Part shown: positions 12,475 to 23,218 of the stretch, piece by piece
Position numbering within the stretch: position 1 is the stretch's first letter
Layout of the letters: each line of letters starts with the position of its first letter
Origin: Folioceros fuciformis
Taxonomy: Eukaryota; Anthocerotophyta; Anthocerotopsida; Anthocerotales
Assembly: GCA_049999805.1 (NCBI GenBank)
Contig: JBNGIO010006131.1
Location: 121,884-185,883 of the forward strand
Reading direction: 5' to 3'
DNA: 64,000 nucleotides
Translations under genes and position numbers: made by a program
Notes under the pieces: model-generated
What the model was told of the DNA's origin: nothing
The model's database searches: none
What the model saw: the letters and a program-made list of their open reading frames with translations, nothing else

Positions 12475-14249
12475 TCAAACAGAAGCAGGTGCCAACTGGA
12501 TGAGGCTCTCGCAGAACTTCAGGTCGAAATTCGGGTTTGAATCATCCCCGATACTCTCAAAAACTGCATCTGCTGCAGCGAAATCTTCGTCCGCCGTGTA
12601 CCTGCGACGATGTGCATGTTACAAAGGGTGATGAACCTAGCACCTAAAGGCACAATTTGACCTGCCGCTTACTCCAATGTCAAATGCAAGTGAAAGAACC
12701 TCGGACCAGGATAGGCCAATACCCGCTTTTTGTCACGATGCACTTCATCTTTGCAGCTTTTGCTGCTGCAAGGCCAATGCCACTGTCCTCGACTACCACG
12801 CACCTGTTAACAAGTCACGCAGCAAAGTATTGTGAGCCGCATCCACCGTGTACAGAGTGCTCAAAGGGACATGGCCAAGCTACAGACCTGTCCGGTGCCA
12901 GTCCAAAAGTGCTTGCTGCCAGTAAGTAGATTGCCTGTCTCATGTTCAAACAACCACAGACAGCTCAGGGATTGCGACCGGGTCGGGTTTCCAATCAGCA
13001 GATGAGGTGCTTCTATCACGGAAAACAAACCTTTAAACACGACACTCAGCTATGCAGAGAGCCTTACAGGATCCGGTTTTTTGCGGCTAACTATATCTCC
13101 AGCAAAGATTGTGATGGACGACGCTCTCTCTTGACCCAGCAAAACTCGCACTATGGCCGAAACCTGTCCACGCACTTCAGTCGTTAGCCTGCAGACGAGC
13201 TTGATGGCTGAAGATGCATACCGATGTGTGAAGTTCGTACCGCCTTCTCGTTGGATGTGCTGCACACAGCAACCTTGATGCCATTACCCAGCGCCTCATC
13301 AATAAGCCTGAAAATTCAGCCATGAGACGAAACTGAAGGTCAAAACCCAGTCCCATACTGCATCAATCCCCAGTGGCATGAGCCCTCTACACTCTTCCAA
13401 AATAAAACTGAGACAAAGCTACTTGACATCCTGAGCCACTCTGAAGAAAAAAAAGCCTGCAGAACACACCTTGCAACACCGGGCCGCAGGGGAAGGGAAC
13501 CCTTTTCTATGAGGTCCATGAAGAGGACAGTCTTCCTCTTATGTAGTCCAGCAACAAATTCCTTCCTTTCAGCCGGGTCTGTAGGAGCAGTCGCAGGCCA
13601 TCCTACCTTATCGAAGTAGTGAGTCATACTGCACTCCACCACACAGAAATGTTATCGAAAACTAAGCCGAGAGCCCTGCGAAAACCACAACCCCACACAG
13701 TAAGGTCATCTACTGCAGGCAGGCAGATTGAAGGAGCTCAAATGAAAACAAGACTCATGGCAAAAGCTCAAGTACCGCTCCTTACCACCGCCAATCTTAA
13801 GCAACTCCCCATACAGCTCCACATCCCAATCCACACCCAGCCCTTTCTGTATCACGAGTCCAAAAAACTGAGATACAGGCACAAAAAAGCAAAAGCCAGC
13901 CCAAGTAGCCCAGAAGTATTCTGACGCCTGCCTCGGCAAAGGTTTCATTGAACGAAATGCGATGCCCGTCCCGCTCCGTGTCCACCAACACTCCATCACA
14001 ATCGAAGAGCAGCCCGTCCAGCGACGCAGTCACCACGCCCGCACCTGCCTCCCCTCTGCTCCGGACCCGCCATCGCTGCCTCCCAATTGCTCCAGACAAA
14101 GTTCTAGAACAGAATCCCACCCTCCAATCAGGCCGCGAGCATATCGCCCCCTGCTTCACACCACGACGGGCTGCTCCAGGCCATTCCGCTCGCTCGGTAA
14201 CCGGCCAACCCACCTTCAACAGGCAGACGACAGCTGCTGTTGCCGCCAT
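12475..14249 (-). CDS. Plastid CbbY-like HAD phosphatase, 323 aa, eight exons
   Basis: Exons 14249-13926, 13846-13776, 13628-13470, 13307-13241, 13163-13068, 12934-12888, 12803-12723 and 12601-12475 join in phase to 323 codons plus stop. Residues 1-75 look like a plastid transit peptide (Ser/Arg/Ala-rich, few acidic). The HAD core follows: motif I DCDGVLVD with Asp83 and Asp85, cap region ELLKIGGGKER...KVGWPATAP, motif II CSTSNEK, motif III Lys in FAGDIVSRKKPDP and motif IV VVVEDSGIGLAAAKAA. This order and spacing match Arabidopsis CBBY, a stromal xylulose-1,5-bisphosphate phosphatase that removes a Rubisco inhibitor. The first exon has a damaged inverted copy at about 23.94-24.2 kb. Exon borders were set by hand; several introns are under 110 bp. 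Confidence 0.9.
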
Positions 14250-14738
14250 GGCTTCTCCTTGGAGTCCAATGCTTGCCTTATCTAAGACAAGGCACCATGT
14301 GATCCAGCCGGAGGTTTTAGGCGCACAAATTTTCACTACATACGTATTTTGCGTATGAAACGGAACTGAGAGGAGTCTCGCGTTTACTCGTCCTACGAAG
14401 CGTGCTTGCAGCGTTCCACCTTCAAACGGGTCTTGCAGGCGGAGAGAGGAAAGTGCTTGGTGGCGCTTAAATTTGGAGCTACACAGTCCGCCTAATCTCA
14501 AAAATCTCGTACATGTTATAGCGAGACGAACCGAGATTACATGTAAGCTTCTGTAGCAGCCATCGCCAGGCATTCTGGACTCTTCTCATCTATGCTAGGA
14601 AGCATACGCATACGGCCTGTCTATTGGTACACAAAGATGTCGGGGAGTTGAGGCTCGAGATGAGACAACTCGTCAGGCCAAGCAGAGATAAGACTTCATC
14701 ATCCACACTTTTCTTCATGAAAGTGAGGAGTGAAGAAG
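14250..14738. other. Intergenic DNA between CbbY-like and Cys-rich peptide genes
   Basis: Holds the upstream flank of the CbbY-like gene and the 3' flank of the peptide gene. It has a recognisable diverged copy at about 23470-23940. No gene seen. Confidence 0.6.
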
Positions 14739-14987
14739 CTAGTGCACCAGCACTCCCGTTGTTTGCCCCGGAGGACAGAAACAGTTAGAGCATCCGAGGC
14801 ACGAGCAGATAGGACCATCGCAGCCATCATCGTCGTTGACGTGCACGTCGGAGGTGTCTTCCAGTCCCACCTGACTCGTACTGACGGCTGAATTCTGCAC
14901 GAGCTCCCGTGCTTCTCCTGACGCCATGAGGGAGATCATCACCATCAGAGCAATCGTGAGGGCTATGGTGCTGCTGTACTTCGCCAT
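14739..14987 (-). CDS. Small secreted Cys-rich peptide, copy A, 82 aa
   Basis: Minus-strand frame starting at ATG 14987. An in-frame extension upstream exists, but the chosen ATG begins a clear signal peptide (about residues 1-26, hydrophobic core then ASGEA). The mature part is acidic with an NDDDG stretch followed by six cysteines at 56, 61, 63, 66, 69 and 71 (pattern C-x4-C-x-C-x2-C-x2-C-x-C) and a short tail. A second copy at 23219-23467 has identical length and Cys spacing. I do not recognise the family; the layout resembles plant secreted signalling or antimicrobial peptides but the Cys pattern does not match defensin, LTP, RALF or EPF as I know them. Conservation of frame in both copies supports a real gene. 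Confidence 0.75.
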   Translation of the reverse strand: MAKYSSTIALTIALMVMISLMASGEARELVQNSAVSTSQVGLEDTSDVHVNDDDGCDGPICSCLGCSNCFCPPGQTTGVLVH

Positions 14988-15582
14988 GGCTACTGGGAGC
15001 TGGAGAATATCGATGTGAATGCATGCAGAGGAAGAGCAGCTGGAATTTGAAGGCATCATGTGACGTGATTTTCGAGCATATCCATGTTACATGTTTGTCA
15101 CTACCTTCTGGAAATTCACGAACAGCACCGAACTTATCGCCGCTCTTGTTCCTGGTTGCGGCTTTGTTTGAAGTGCTGGCGCATACGCTTGCCGCGTCCT
15201 CTGGAGGATCTCGCTAAGATTTTCATGGCGCCTTCCAGTTGCCATTCAGTTCCTGTCGGGGCAATGTGTGTGTGTTCCGGTGAGGAAGTATTGCATATCT
15301 TTGCCAAGGCATTTGGCTGCTGACCTGTACGTAAGGATAGTAGATCTATATGTGACTCAGATTCCGTGAATCTGGTATGTGCCAGTGCTGTGTCATGGTG
15401 GGCAATGGGCACATCGCGCCTGCTTGTCTGCTGATGGTGTACGCGTTCCTTCTAGGCTCCGCCACCTTGAGAAGCATGGCGAGAAATTCCGCTTTGCTGG
15501 CTTCAGCGAAGCCAGTGGTGTGGGGGCACAAGCAAGTCGGGAGGAGTAACATTTCTGCGAGGAAAGCAGGCTGGGCAAGGGG

Positions 15583-18246
15583 ATGTGCGGCTGGCGACGG
15601 ATATCCCAGGCAGGAGGACAGGTGGCGACAGTGTTGTCGGGAACCCCCCGATGGATTGGTTTCCGGCACAGGCAGTTCGAGGAGGTCCTCTGGTTGAACA
15701 GCTTGTGCAAGCCAGTGTTCGTGGATGCGCAGGTGGGTTCTGTGGGTTTAGGGGTAAAGTTCGACAGGGGATTCGCGGATGCCCCTCGCCTTCGCAGGCG
15801 TGAAGGGTTCGACAGCTGGGTGACGGCTGAAGCCGTGGCGAAGCTATGTTGTGAAGGCCGTCTGCGTGAGGCCGTTGAGGCTTTGGAAGTTCTCGTGGAG
15901 ACAGGCCGTTGTATTTCCAGGTCCCTCTTTTACGTCGTCCTGAAGAAGTGTGTAGACAAGAAGGATGCTGTTCTGGGAAGCCGCGTACATGGTTTTATGG
16001 TGGAGAAGGGTTACCAGTCGGACACGTTCCTGTGCAACCACATTCTGCGAATGTATGCTTCCCATGGCAAGTTACAAGATGCAATGAATGTGTTCGAAGG
16101 GCTTGCCAAACCGGATGCCTTCACTTGGTCCGCTATCATTTGTGCTCACGTGAAACAGGGGCAAGATAGGCAGGCTATAGGCCTGTATCAGCGGATGCGG
16201 AGGTCAAGTGTGAAGCCAGATTGCCATGTGTTTGTGGCAGCCCTCCAGGCTTGTGCGAAAGGTGCAGACTTGGAAGCTGGGCAGCAGGTGCATGCTGATG
16301 TGGTGGCCAGTGGCGTCGAGCCGGATTTGTTTGTCTGGAACTGCTTGCTCGACATGTATGCAAAGTGTGGCTGCTTGCGGGAGGCTCAGAGAGTGTTTGA
16401 CGAACTTGGTCGGAAGAATGAGGTGACGTGGAGTGCTTTGATAGCAGGATATTCCCAGCAGGGTAAGGGGCACGAAGCGCTGCGTCTCTACACTGATCTG
16501 CAAGAAAATGGTGTAGCTGTGCGCAATGCCTCGACATTTGTGTGTCTCCTGCAGGCATGTGCCAGTGTGGGCACCCCTGCGTTGGAGAGGGGAAAGCATC
16601 TTCATGCGGAAATCAGAGAAGGAGACCATGAAGCTGATGTGTTCGTGGCCAACAGTCTGGTGAACATGTATGCCAAGTGTGGCAGCTTGGGAGATGCGCA
16701 AAGAGTGTTCGCTGGACTTGGTTACAAGGATGTTGTGACGTGGACTGCCATGATAGCAGGATATTCTCAGAAGGGCATGGGTGAGCAAGCCCTTCGCCTC
16801 TACACTGATATGCAAGGCGAAGGTGTGGCTGTACCCAATTCTGTGACATTTGTGTGCCTTCTGCAGGCATGTGCAAGTGTGGGCGCCTTGGCATTAGAGA
16901 GGGGAAAGCATATTCATATGCAAATCAAAGAACAAGGACGTGAAGCTGATGTGTTCGTCGCCAACAGTTTGGTGAACATGTATGCAAAGTGCGGCAGCCT
17001 GGAAGACGCTCAGAGAGTCTTTAATGCACTTGCTCGTAAAGATGTGGTGACGTGGACTGCCTTGATAGCAGGTTATTCCCAGCAGAGCATGGGGCAGAGA
17101 GCCCTTCATCTCTACAGTGCTATGCAAGAAGGAGGCATCGCTGTGCCCGATTGCGTGACATTTGTGTGCCTCCTGCAGGCTTGTGCCAGTGTGGGCACCC
17201 CGGCCTTGAAGAAGGGGAAGCAGCTTCATGTGCAGATCAGAGAGCAAGGGCACCAAGCTGATGCTCATGTAGCCAGTAGTTTGGTGAACATGTATGCAAA
17301 ATGTGGAAGCTTGGAAGATGCTCAGAAAGTGTTTGACGGGCTCAGTCAGAAAAATTTGGTAACATGGACTGCCATGATATCAGGATATTCTCAGCAGGGC
17401 ATGGGTCAGGAGGCCCTTCGTCTGTACAGGGCAATGCAAGCAGAAGGCATGGCCGTACCCGACACTGTGACATTTGTGTGCCTCCTTCAAGCATGTGCCA
17501 ATGTGGCGGCTGTGAATCTGGGAAGGCAGTTACATGCACAGATCATAGAACAAGGGCTCCAGACTGATGTGTTTGTTGCCGTCAGCTTGATCAACATGTA
17601 TGCGAAGTCGGGAAGCATGGTTGATGCACAGCGTGTTTTTGATTCGTTACCCCAAAGAGACGTCGCTTGGAGTGCACTGATTGCAGGCTACACTTGTCAA
17701 GGAGATAGTGAAGTGGTCTTCAACTTGCTCCAGAGAATGAGAGAGGATGGCATACAGCCAGACAGCATGACACTCCTTAGTGTACTAACAGTGTGCAGTC
17801 ATGCCGGTCTAGTGAACAAGGGACGGGAGTGCTTTGAGGCTATGAGCAAACACTTTGGCGTCACGCCAAAGGAGGACCACTACACATGCATGGTGGACCT
17901 CTTAGGTCGTGCAGGACAGCTGGATGATGCACTAGCTTTAGTAGGGACTATGCATCTAAAACCGAATGCTTCGGTTTGGCATGCACTTTTGGGTGCTTGT
18001 CGGAAGTGGATCAATGTGGAGATGGGGCGCCATGCTTTTAATGAAGCAATCAAGCTAGACAACCAAGACGCTTCAGCGTATGTATTGATGTCGAACATTT
18101 ACACAGCTGCCCAGATGTGGGAGCAGGCCTGGAAGATGCAAGTGAGGAGAAAAAGCACCAGGGCATGGAAGCGTCCTGGTCAGTGCTGGTGGACGGACAA
18201 CGTCGGACTGGTGCATAGCTTTTTGGCCGGGGAGTCAATTTTTTAG
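15583..18246 (+). CDS. Intronless PLS-type pentatricopeptide repeat protein with degenerate E+ end, 887 aa
   Basis: One uninterrupted exon. After a poorly conserved N-terminus (about 1-95, possibly organelle targeting) comes a long array of PPR motifs in PLS order with repeated landmarks NMYAKCGSL, DAQRVF, VTWTAMIAGYSQ and TFVCLLQACASVG. At least four consecutive blocks of 104 residues (312 bp) are close to identical. The array ends with an E motif (DHYTCMVDLLGRAGQ, SVWHALLGACR, YVLMSNIYTAA). A short degenerate E+ segment follows (RPGQCWWTDNVGLVHSFLAG where RKxPGCSWIEV...HxFxxGD is usual) and then a stop, so no DYW deaminase domain. PLS proteins bind organellar RNA for C-to-U editing; without DYW it would need a partner. 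First ATG chosen; the true start could be slightly different. Confidence 0.93.
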   Translation: MCGWRRISQAGGQVATVLSGTPRWIGFRHRQFEEVLWLNSLCKPVFVDAQVGSVGLGVKFDRGFADAPRLRRREGFDSWVTAEAVAKLCCEGRLREAVEALEVLVETGRCISRSLFYVVLKKCVDKKDAVLGSRVHGFMVEKGYQSDTFLCNHILRMYASHGKLQDAMNVFEGLAKPDAFTWSAIICAHVKQGQDRQAIGLYQRMRRSSVKPDCHVFVAALQACAKGADLEAGQQVHADVVASGVEPDLFVWNCLLDMYAKCGCLREAQRVFDELGRKNEVTWSALIAGYSQQGKGHEALRLYTDLQENGVAVRNASTFVCLLQACASVGTPALERGKHLHAEIREGDHEADVFVANSLVNMYAKCGSLGDAQRVFAGLGYKDVVTWTAMIAGYSQKGMGEQALRLYTDMQGEGVAVPNSVTFVCLLQACASVGALALERGKHIHMQIKEQGREADVFVANSLVNMYAKCGSLEDAQRVFNALARKDVVTWTALIAGYSQQSMGQRALHLYSAMQEGGIAVPDCVTFVCLLQACASVGTPALKKGKQLHVQIREQGHQADAHVASSLVNMYAKCGSLEDAQKVFDGLSQKNLVTWTAMISGYSQQGMGQEALRLYRAMQAEGMAVPDTVTFVCLLQACANVAAVNLGRQLHAQIIEQGLQTDVFVAVSLINMYAKSGSMVDAQRVFDSLPQRDVAWSALIAGYTCQGDSEVVFNLLQRMREDGIQPDSMTLLSVLTVCSHAGLVNKGRECFEAMSKHFGVTPKEDHYTCMVDLLGRAGQLDDALALVGTMHLKPNASVWHALLGACRKWINVEMGRHAFNEAIKLDNQDASAYVLMSNIYTAAQMWEQAWKMQVRRKSTRAWKRPGQCWWTDNVGLVHSFLAGESIF
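16430..17660 (+). repeat. 312-bp in-frame tandem repeats inside the PPR gene
   Basis: The GTGACGTGGACTGCC landmark recurs with a 312-base period (for example ends at 16740 and 17052), each unit coding 104 residues. Units differ by scattered substitutions, so this is recent unit duplication within the gene. Confidence 0.85.
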
Positions 18247-18393
18247 TGGTAGTATTTTCGAAGATGGGAAAAGTAGGATGGTTGCCTCCACTGGTCTCTG
18301 CTCAATAGTCTCGTACCAGTGCGACTAAGTTGTTCATATTCAGATTGGCTCGTATACTTACAACCTGTTGTGTCTCGACAAAAATTCTTTTCC

Positions 18394-18997
18394 TTAATCA
18401 AACTCTATAGCCAGTTCGCTGGACTTGGAAAGTCTAAATGGGCCATGAATTCCACGCCAAGCTGTTTTTGATATGACCGCCTCTGGACAATCGAGCGGAT
18501 TAGTCTTCTCACATGTCACTTCTCCCAAGAACTTTAGTGTTACGGTGTTTCTTCCAAGACATATATCAGATGAAACATATTGCACGGATGGATCAGCAGT
18601 AGAACTCAAATCACACACGTCCAGTCTCTGATGACATGAAACATTTTGCTGCTGGATGATACTGGTTCGAAGAATTATCCATGAGCCTTTGTCTAACTCT
18701 TCATCAAAAGCAAGACTACACCCTAAAACACAGAACGATAAAGACATAAGTTCACATCAATCAACAATGCATTTTCGTATTTGTTTCATAACACAATTGA
18801 GAATCCTTAGTTTTGGAAGACTTACGAGGAGTTATGTCTGCATAAGTAGGATAATATGTGACATTATAAGTAGTGCCAACTACACCACTATAAGCTCCAA
18901 AGAATCCTGTAAGCTTTGCTTCACTCATCACACATGAAAGAGAAAATAGCACAACAAGTGAGAGGACAACACTTAATATGCCTTGTCTTAAAGCCAT
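18394..18997 (-). CDS. Secreted Cys-containing protein of unknown family, 166 aa
   Basis: Two exons: 18997-18826 and 18722-18394, with a GTAAGT donor and a TTTTAG acceptor, joining in phase to 166 codons plus TAA. Residues 1-27 form a signal peptide (hydrophobic LSVVLSLVVLFSLSCV ending SEA). The mature chain has an N-glycosylation-like NVTYY near residue 45, six or so cysteines (CSLAFDEE, NVSCHQRLDVCDL, DICLGRN, EVTCEKTNPLDCPE) and is rich in beta-prone residues. The spacing faintly recalls a galactose-binding SUEL-type lectin fold, but I would not assign it. AT-rich, unlike neighbouring genes. A TATATAT element sits about 40 bases upstream of the ATG. Confidence 0.7.
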
Positions 18998-19037
18998 TGT
19001 GAGTTTTTATATGATTTAAGTGATAACCATGGTACAC

Positions 19038-19044
19038 ATATATA
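19038..19044 (-). promoter_or_regulatory. Candidate TATA box of the secreted-protein gene
   Basis: Minus-strand TATATAT about 41-47 bases upstream of the ATG at 18997. The spacing would imply a very short leader, so this is only a candidate. Confidence 0.35.
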
Positions 19045-19514
19045 GTGAATCTTGAGTTCTTTTCTCGACAACTTTTTTATCCTTGCATCGATGAACTTTT
19101 TGTCCTTTCAACACATTTATTCAAAGCCAACATTCACAAAGTGAGTACAAAACAATGTAGGTTCTAATAGGACAAAATATAAGAATAAACCATATTTTAC
19201 ATACTTCCAAAAAAAAAAAACTTTATCTACAAGCCACATTTGTTGCTTCAAGAAAAGTCAAATAAAAAGCATTGATAAAAAAACATGTAACAATAAAAGA
19301 GAAATCAATCACATACAACGGCTTTGCATATCAAAGCCACTTATGGCTTTCAGAGGGAGAATTGAAGACTTTATAGAAAAGAAAGAGATGGAAGTTCCCT
19401 CTACCCCTGGATAAGGGAACAACCCACAATGGGGAAAAGCCAAGAATGGGGGGCTTAGTCGCCTCGTCCACCAAGCCTGTAACTTCTTATCGCCTCCAAG
19501 ATGTCGTATTCGGG

Positions 19515-19566
19515 TACAAGGTATGGCCTACTTATCACCATACAAGGTATGGCCTACTTATCACCA
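19515..19566 (+). repeat. 26-bp perfect tandem duplication
   Basis: Two adjacent copies of a 26-base unit beginning TACAAGGTATGGCCTACTTA. Confidence 0.9.
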
Positions 19567-21796
19567 GGGCCACTGAAGCTGCATTCGCCGCACTTGATGT
19601 TGTCCGAAAAATCGCTTTTGCCAAGGCTCTCTTTGTAATACAATTGAAACCCGTTGCCGGAAAATGCCACCACGCCGGATAGGGGAAGCCCTACGCCACT
19701 CCTACTGACGTGATGGGCCTTCAAATGGACTTTGAGGTTTTGCAATTCCCCACAATGGCTTTGCATATTAAAGCCATTGATGGCTTTCAAATGGAATTAG
19801 AGGCTTGGCAGTTCTAGATAATGGCTTTGCATATAAAAGCTGGCTTTTAGATGGACTCAAAGGTTTTGTATTCACATTTGGACCATACTTATGCCAAAAC
19901 AACTACAGTTGTAAAGTAGGTGTACCAAAAGTAACTATCTATCAATAAGACTAGAATGTACTCTCATTGACAACGTCATTGAAGGTTGCTTGAATCCCGA
20001 CTTGTTGTTCAAATTCAAAGAACTGACTATGCCTATTGAAGGAAGGGATTGTGGATGCTAACCCTTGGTCATATGCTACTTAGCCCACCGACGAGTTGGG
20101 TTGAGCATCATATGACCAATAAGTAACGTCAAAAGTATTTATTCTAAGCCACTCTACCCCTTCTTTTTGCTTGCCTTGGTGCTTTGTTACTAGCACATAT
20201 TCCTCTAATGACTGTTTGGCATTAGCTCATGAACATATGTGGGTCCTACCAACACAAGGGTTTGGCATACATCCAAGTGCACGTCCTTTGAGACCTCACT
20301 ATCAATGACTACAAACATAGCCAAGAAGAGAGTTATACAACGTGTGACAAATTGCTTTCATTTACACCTAGAGTAGCCTATCCCAGGTGCAATATCGAGC
20401 ACCGGTTCTTCAGAAGATAGCTTATTACATTACAAAGTAGTTAGCTATCATATGAAGAACTCCAGCTTGCAACAACAATCTCTTGATTGAAAAATCTAAT
20501 GGGCAAGACTCCTATGCAAATTCCATATCAAAGGGCTTGTAACTCCTCCAAAAGGGGCTCCAAGTAAACATCGAAGTTTGGGATGTTGTGAAGGCCTGAC
20601 ACTTTGAGCGATATTATAACATTCTAACCTTTCGTGCTTAACGATGGAGGTAGGTTGTGCACAAAGAGGAGAACAGGCCATACAAATATGGCAGATGATA
20701 CATGATGATTTTAAATGGGTTGAAACTATATATGGTCAACCCAAGACATATGTTGAGGGGCTCTTGCCCAAACCTCAAAACCTTATCCAGAGTTGCTCAA
20801 GTTAGAGTGTCCGCCATGATGGAGTTGCGAGAAAGAGCTCCACTAGTGTGTCTTATCTTCAGCATGCGGTAAAGCTTTGTGTGTACTCACGTTTTCGCAT
20901 GGTTGTATGCCTCAGACACAACTATAGCTAATGTCTAATTGAGTAAGATTGTTCTTAACAACTCTATTTCTCCAGGTTTGAAAGCATGAGCAGCTATTAT
21001 CAACATCACACTTGTGTGTGGTGAGTGGTCTGTGGCATTATGGAGTTAAGAGGTGAGTGATGACCATTGATAGTTTGGTGGCTTATGTTAAATTTCTTTG
21101 ATAAAACATGTTTGTTTATAAAGTGAGTACTTTGTATAAAACTACCAACTACTGATGGTTGTGCTTAGCAACACTTTGCTCCTCAAAGTGTTTCATTTTT
21201 GGTTTTGGAGGCAACACCCAAGGTGCTATAGTTGTACCCTTATCAAAAGGTATCTTCTGGCCATGTGTTTCCTAAAATGCAAGTTTTCTCTTCAGAGAAA
21301 AGTCAGTTCCTGATGAGATATTGCTAAAATCCCATGGAGCTTGCAACTTTGTAAATCCCATGGAGCCTGCAACTTTGTATCAGATGTTGATAATTCCTCT
21401 AGCTTTTAAACCACTTGAATCAACATACCAACTGTGTGCTCATCCAAGACTGGAAATTTGTTATACAAGGTTCTCTTACACTAAGTGCGTTCTAGATTTT
21501 TTCTTGTTTCTAAAATTGGTCTCTGTTACTACATGTACGGCTGGCCTATGTTCCTCATGTGGTGTGTTGGAATGCATATTTACCTCTATGTCTCTAATCT
21601 CAATAATACTAGCCAACAATAGCACTTCTCCATGCTGCCATGCTATGTGCATGAAGACCTTCATGAGCATTTGAGTTGCAATTGAAGTACACAACAAAAT
21701 CTTGACCTTTCACTTGTTGCTTACATATGAATCTCATCACAGCATGTAGACAAATACATGTTGATTAACTTGATGTGACATCTTTAACCTCGTAAA

Positions 21797-22125
21797 GATT
21801 GTTCTTCTTCTAACTATATACATTATTTGATGTGTCTATTCTTTTGACAACGTGTATCCATTGCTTTGCAAAGAACATTAGCCTACATGGGTTTTTAGAA
21901 CAATAACGAAGTGCAAGTCAAGTGGCTTCTTGGGCATTGTTCTTCTTCTAACTATATACATTATTTGATGTGTCTATTCTTTCGNNNNNNNNNNTGTTCT
22001 TCTTCTAACTATATACATTATTTGATGTGTCTATTCTTTCGACAATGTGTATCCATTGCTTTGCAAAGAGCATTAGCCTACATAGTCTTTTAAACAATAA
22101 CGAAGTGCAAGTCAAGTGGCTTCTT
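21797..22125 (+). repeat. Direct repeats around a 10-N gap
   Basis: A block of about 140 bases (TGTTCTTCTTCTAACTATAT ... CAAGTCAAGTGGCTTCTT) occurs at 21797-21937 and again at 21995-22125. A third partial copy at 21938-21984 runs into the gap. The pattern suggests a real tandem pair plus an unresolved scaffold overlap. Confidence 0.75.
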
Positions 22126-23218
22126 AGGCCCTTTGCTATTCCACATCATGGCTTCTGAGGCCCTTTGCTATTCCACATCATGACCATTTGGGAGCAGTAG
22201 GTAGTTTTTGAGAATGATGTTCAAAGGGACTAGTATCCTTTTTGGCCCTTGGCCCTACTCGGGTTGTTCTTCTTATCTGAAGAGTAAATGGGCCTTTCCA
22301 TGTTTTTTTTCAATTATAGAAAATAATGTGTATGTACTTGTTGGTAGTTGAATATCTTCATATTTTTAGTATCCACCTTTTGTCATTGCATGTTGTATCC
22401 TGCTCTCTAACTTAGAATTGCCAAGTATATCCTATGCTTTACATTGTGCTTGAAACCAGAAGTGACAATCTACCTATTCAATAAGAGTATGAGTCAACTA
22501 ATCTACCCTTTGTCCAATAAGCATTTGTTTTGTCATGCTACATCTAATCTTTAAGTATCAATGGTAAGACTCTATACTACTGTTACAATCTTGACCACAT
22601 AAGGCACGATGCGAGCCGCCCAAATCCACATGTGCATGGTAGCCCCACATTGGTCCTTTTAAGTATTGAACAAAAGTAGGTTGCGAACTCTCATACTTTG
22701 CATAAAACACTTTGGCTTCTTCGTGCACCATCAGTCGACGATGGAGAGCAGGCGAGGTGTGCCCATCACCCACTACGGCAGAGCACAGGCACATACCAGA
22801 TTCACGAAATCTCAGTCACATGTAGATCTTCTATCCTTACGTACAATTCAGTAGCCGAAATGAAAAGATGTGCAACACCTTTCTCACCGGAATCGAAGCG
22901 CATTCCCCCGACAGGGACTGTCAAGCAAGCATGCAATTGCGGGGCCCTGAGAGATCTGGAAGGCGCCCGGAAAATCTTAGCCAGAGCTTGCAGAGGACCA
23001 GGGCAGCATATGCTCCAGCACTTCAAACAAAGCCGCAACATTCACGGAACAAGAGCGGCGATACGTTCGGTGCTGTTCGTGAACTTCCAGAACGGAGTGA
23101 CAAATATGTAACATGGATATCCGCAAGAATCAGGTCACATGCCAGCTTGGTGCCTTCAAATAGCGGCTGCAGACCCGCTTCCTGCACTCACATCGATATC
23201 CTCCAGCTTCCAGCAGCC

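Larger units (their letters stand above)
13926..15450. repeat. Left arm of a ~1.5-kb inverted segmental duplication
   Basis: The reverse complement of this segment matches about 22720-24200 along its whole length: the upstream flank of the PPR gene, the Cys-rich peptide gene, the intervening DNA and CbbY exon 1. Landmarks aligned by eye include the peptide coding region, the CGTCCTACAAAGCGTGCTTGCAGCG-like block near 14390/23800 and the transit-peptide start. Identity is clearly below 100 percent in noncoding parts, so the duplication is not an assembly echo. Confidence 0.85.
18998..22715. other. AT-rich intergenic region with local repeats
   Basis: No coding region recognised over 3.7 kb. 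Contains scattered copies of a GGCTTTGCATATnAAAGCC hairpin (19320, 19757, 19823), a perfect 26-bp tandem duplication (19515-19566), a tandem copy of AATCCCATGGAGC-TGCAACTTTGTA (21329-21383), and three copies of a block starting TGTTCTTCTTCTAACTATAT around the 10-N gap at 21985-21994. Composition differs sharply from the gene-bearing DNA on both sides. It may be a decayed transposon, but no domain survives. Confidence 0.55.

Noticed and set aside
22558-22794. Minus-strand frame of 78 codons at the edge of the inverted duplication
   Set aside because: Crosses the duplication boundary and has no counterpart in the other arm; no family features.
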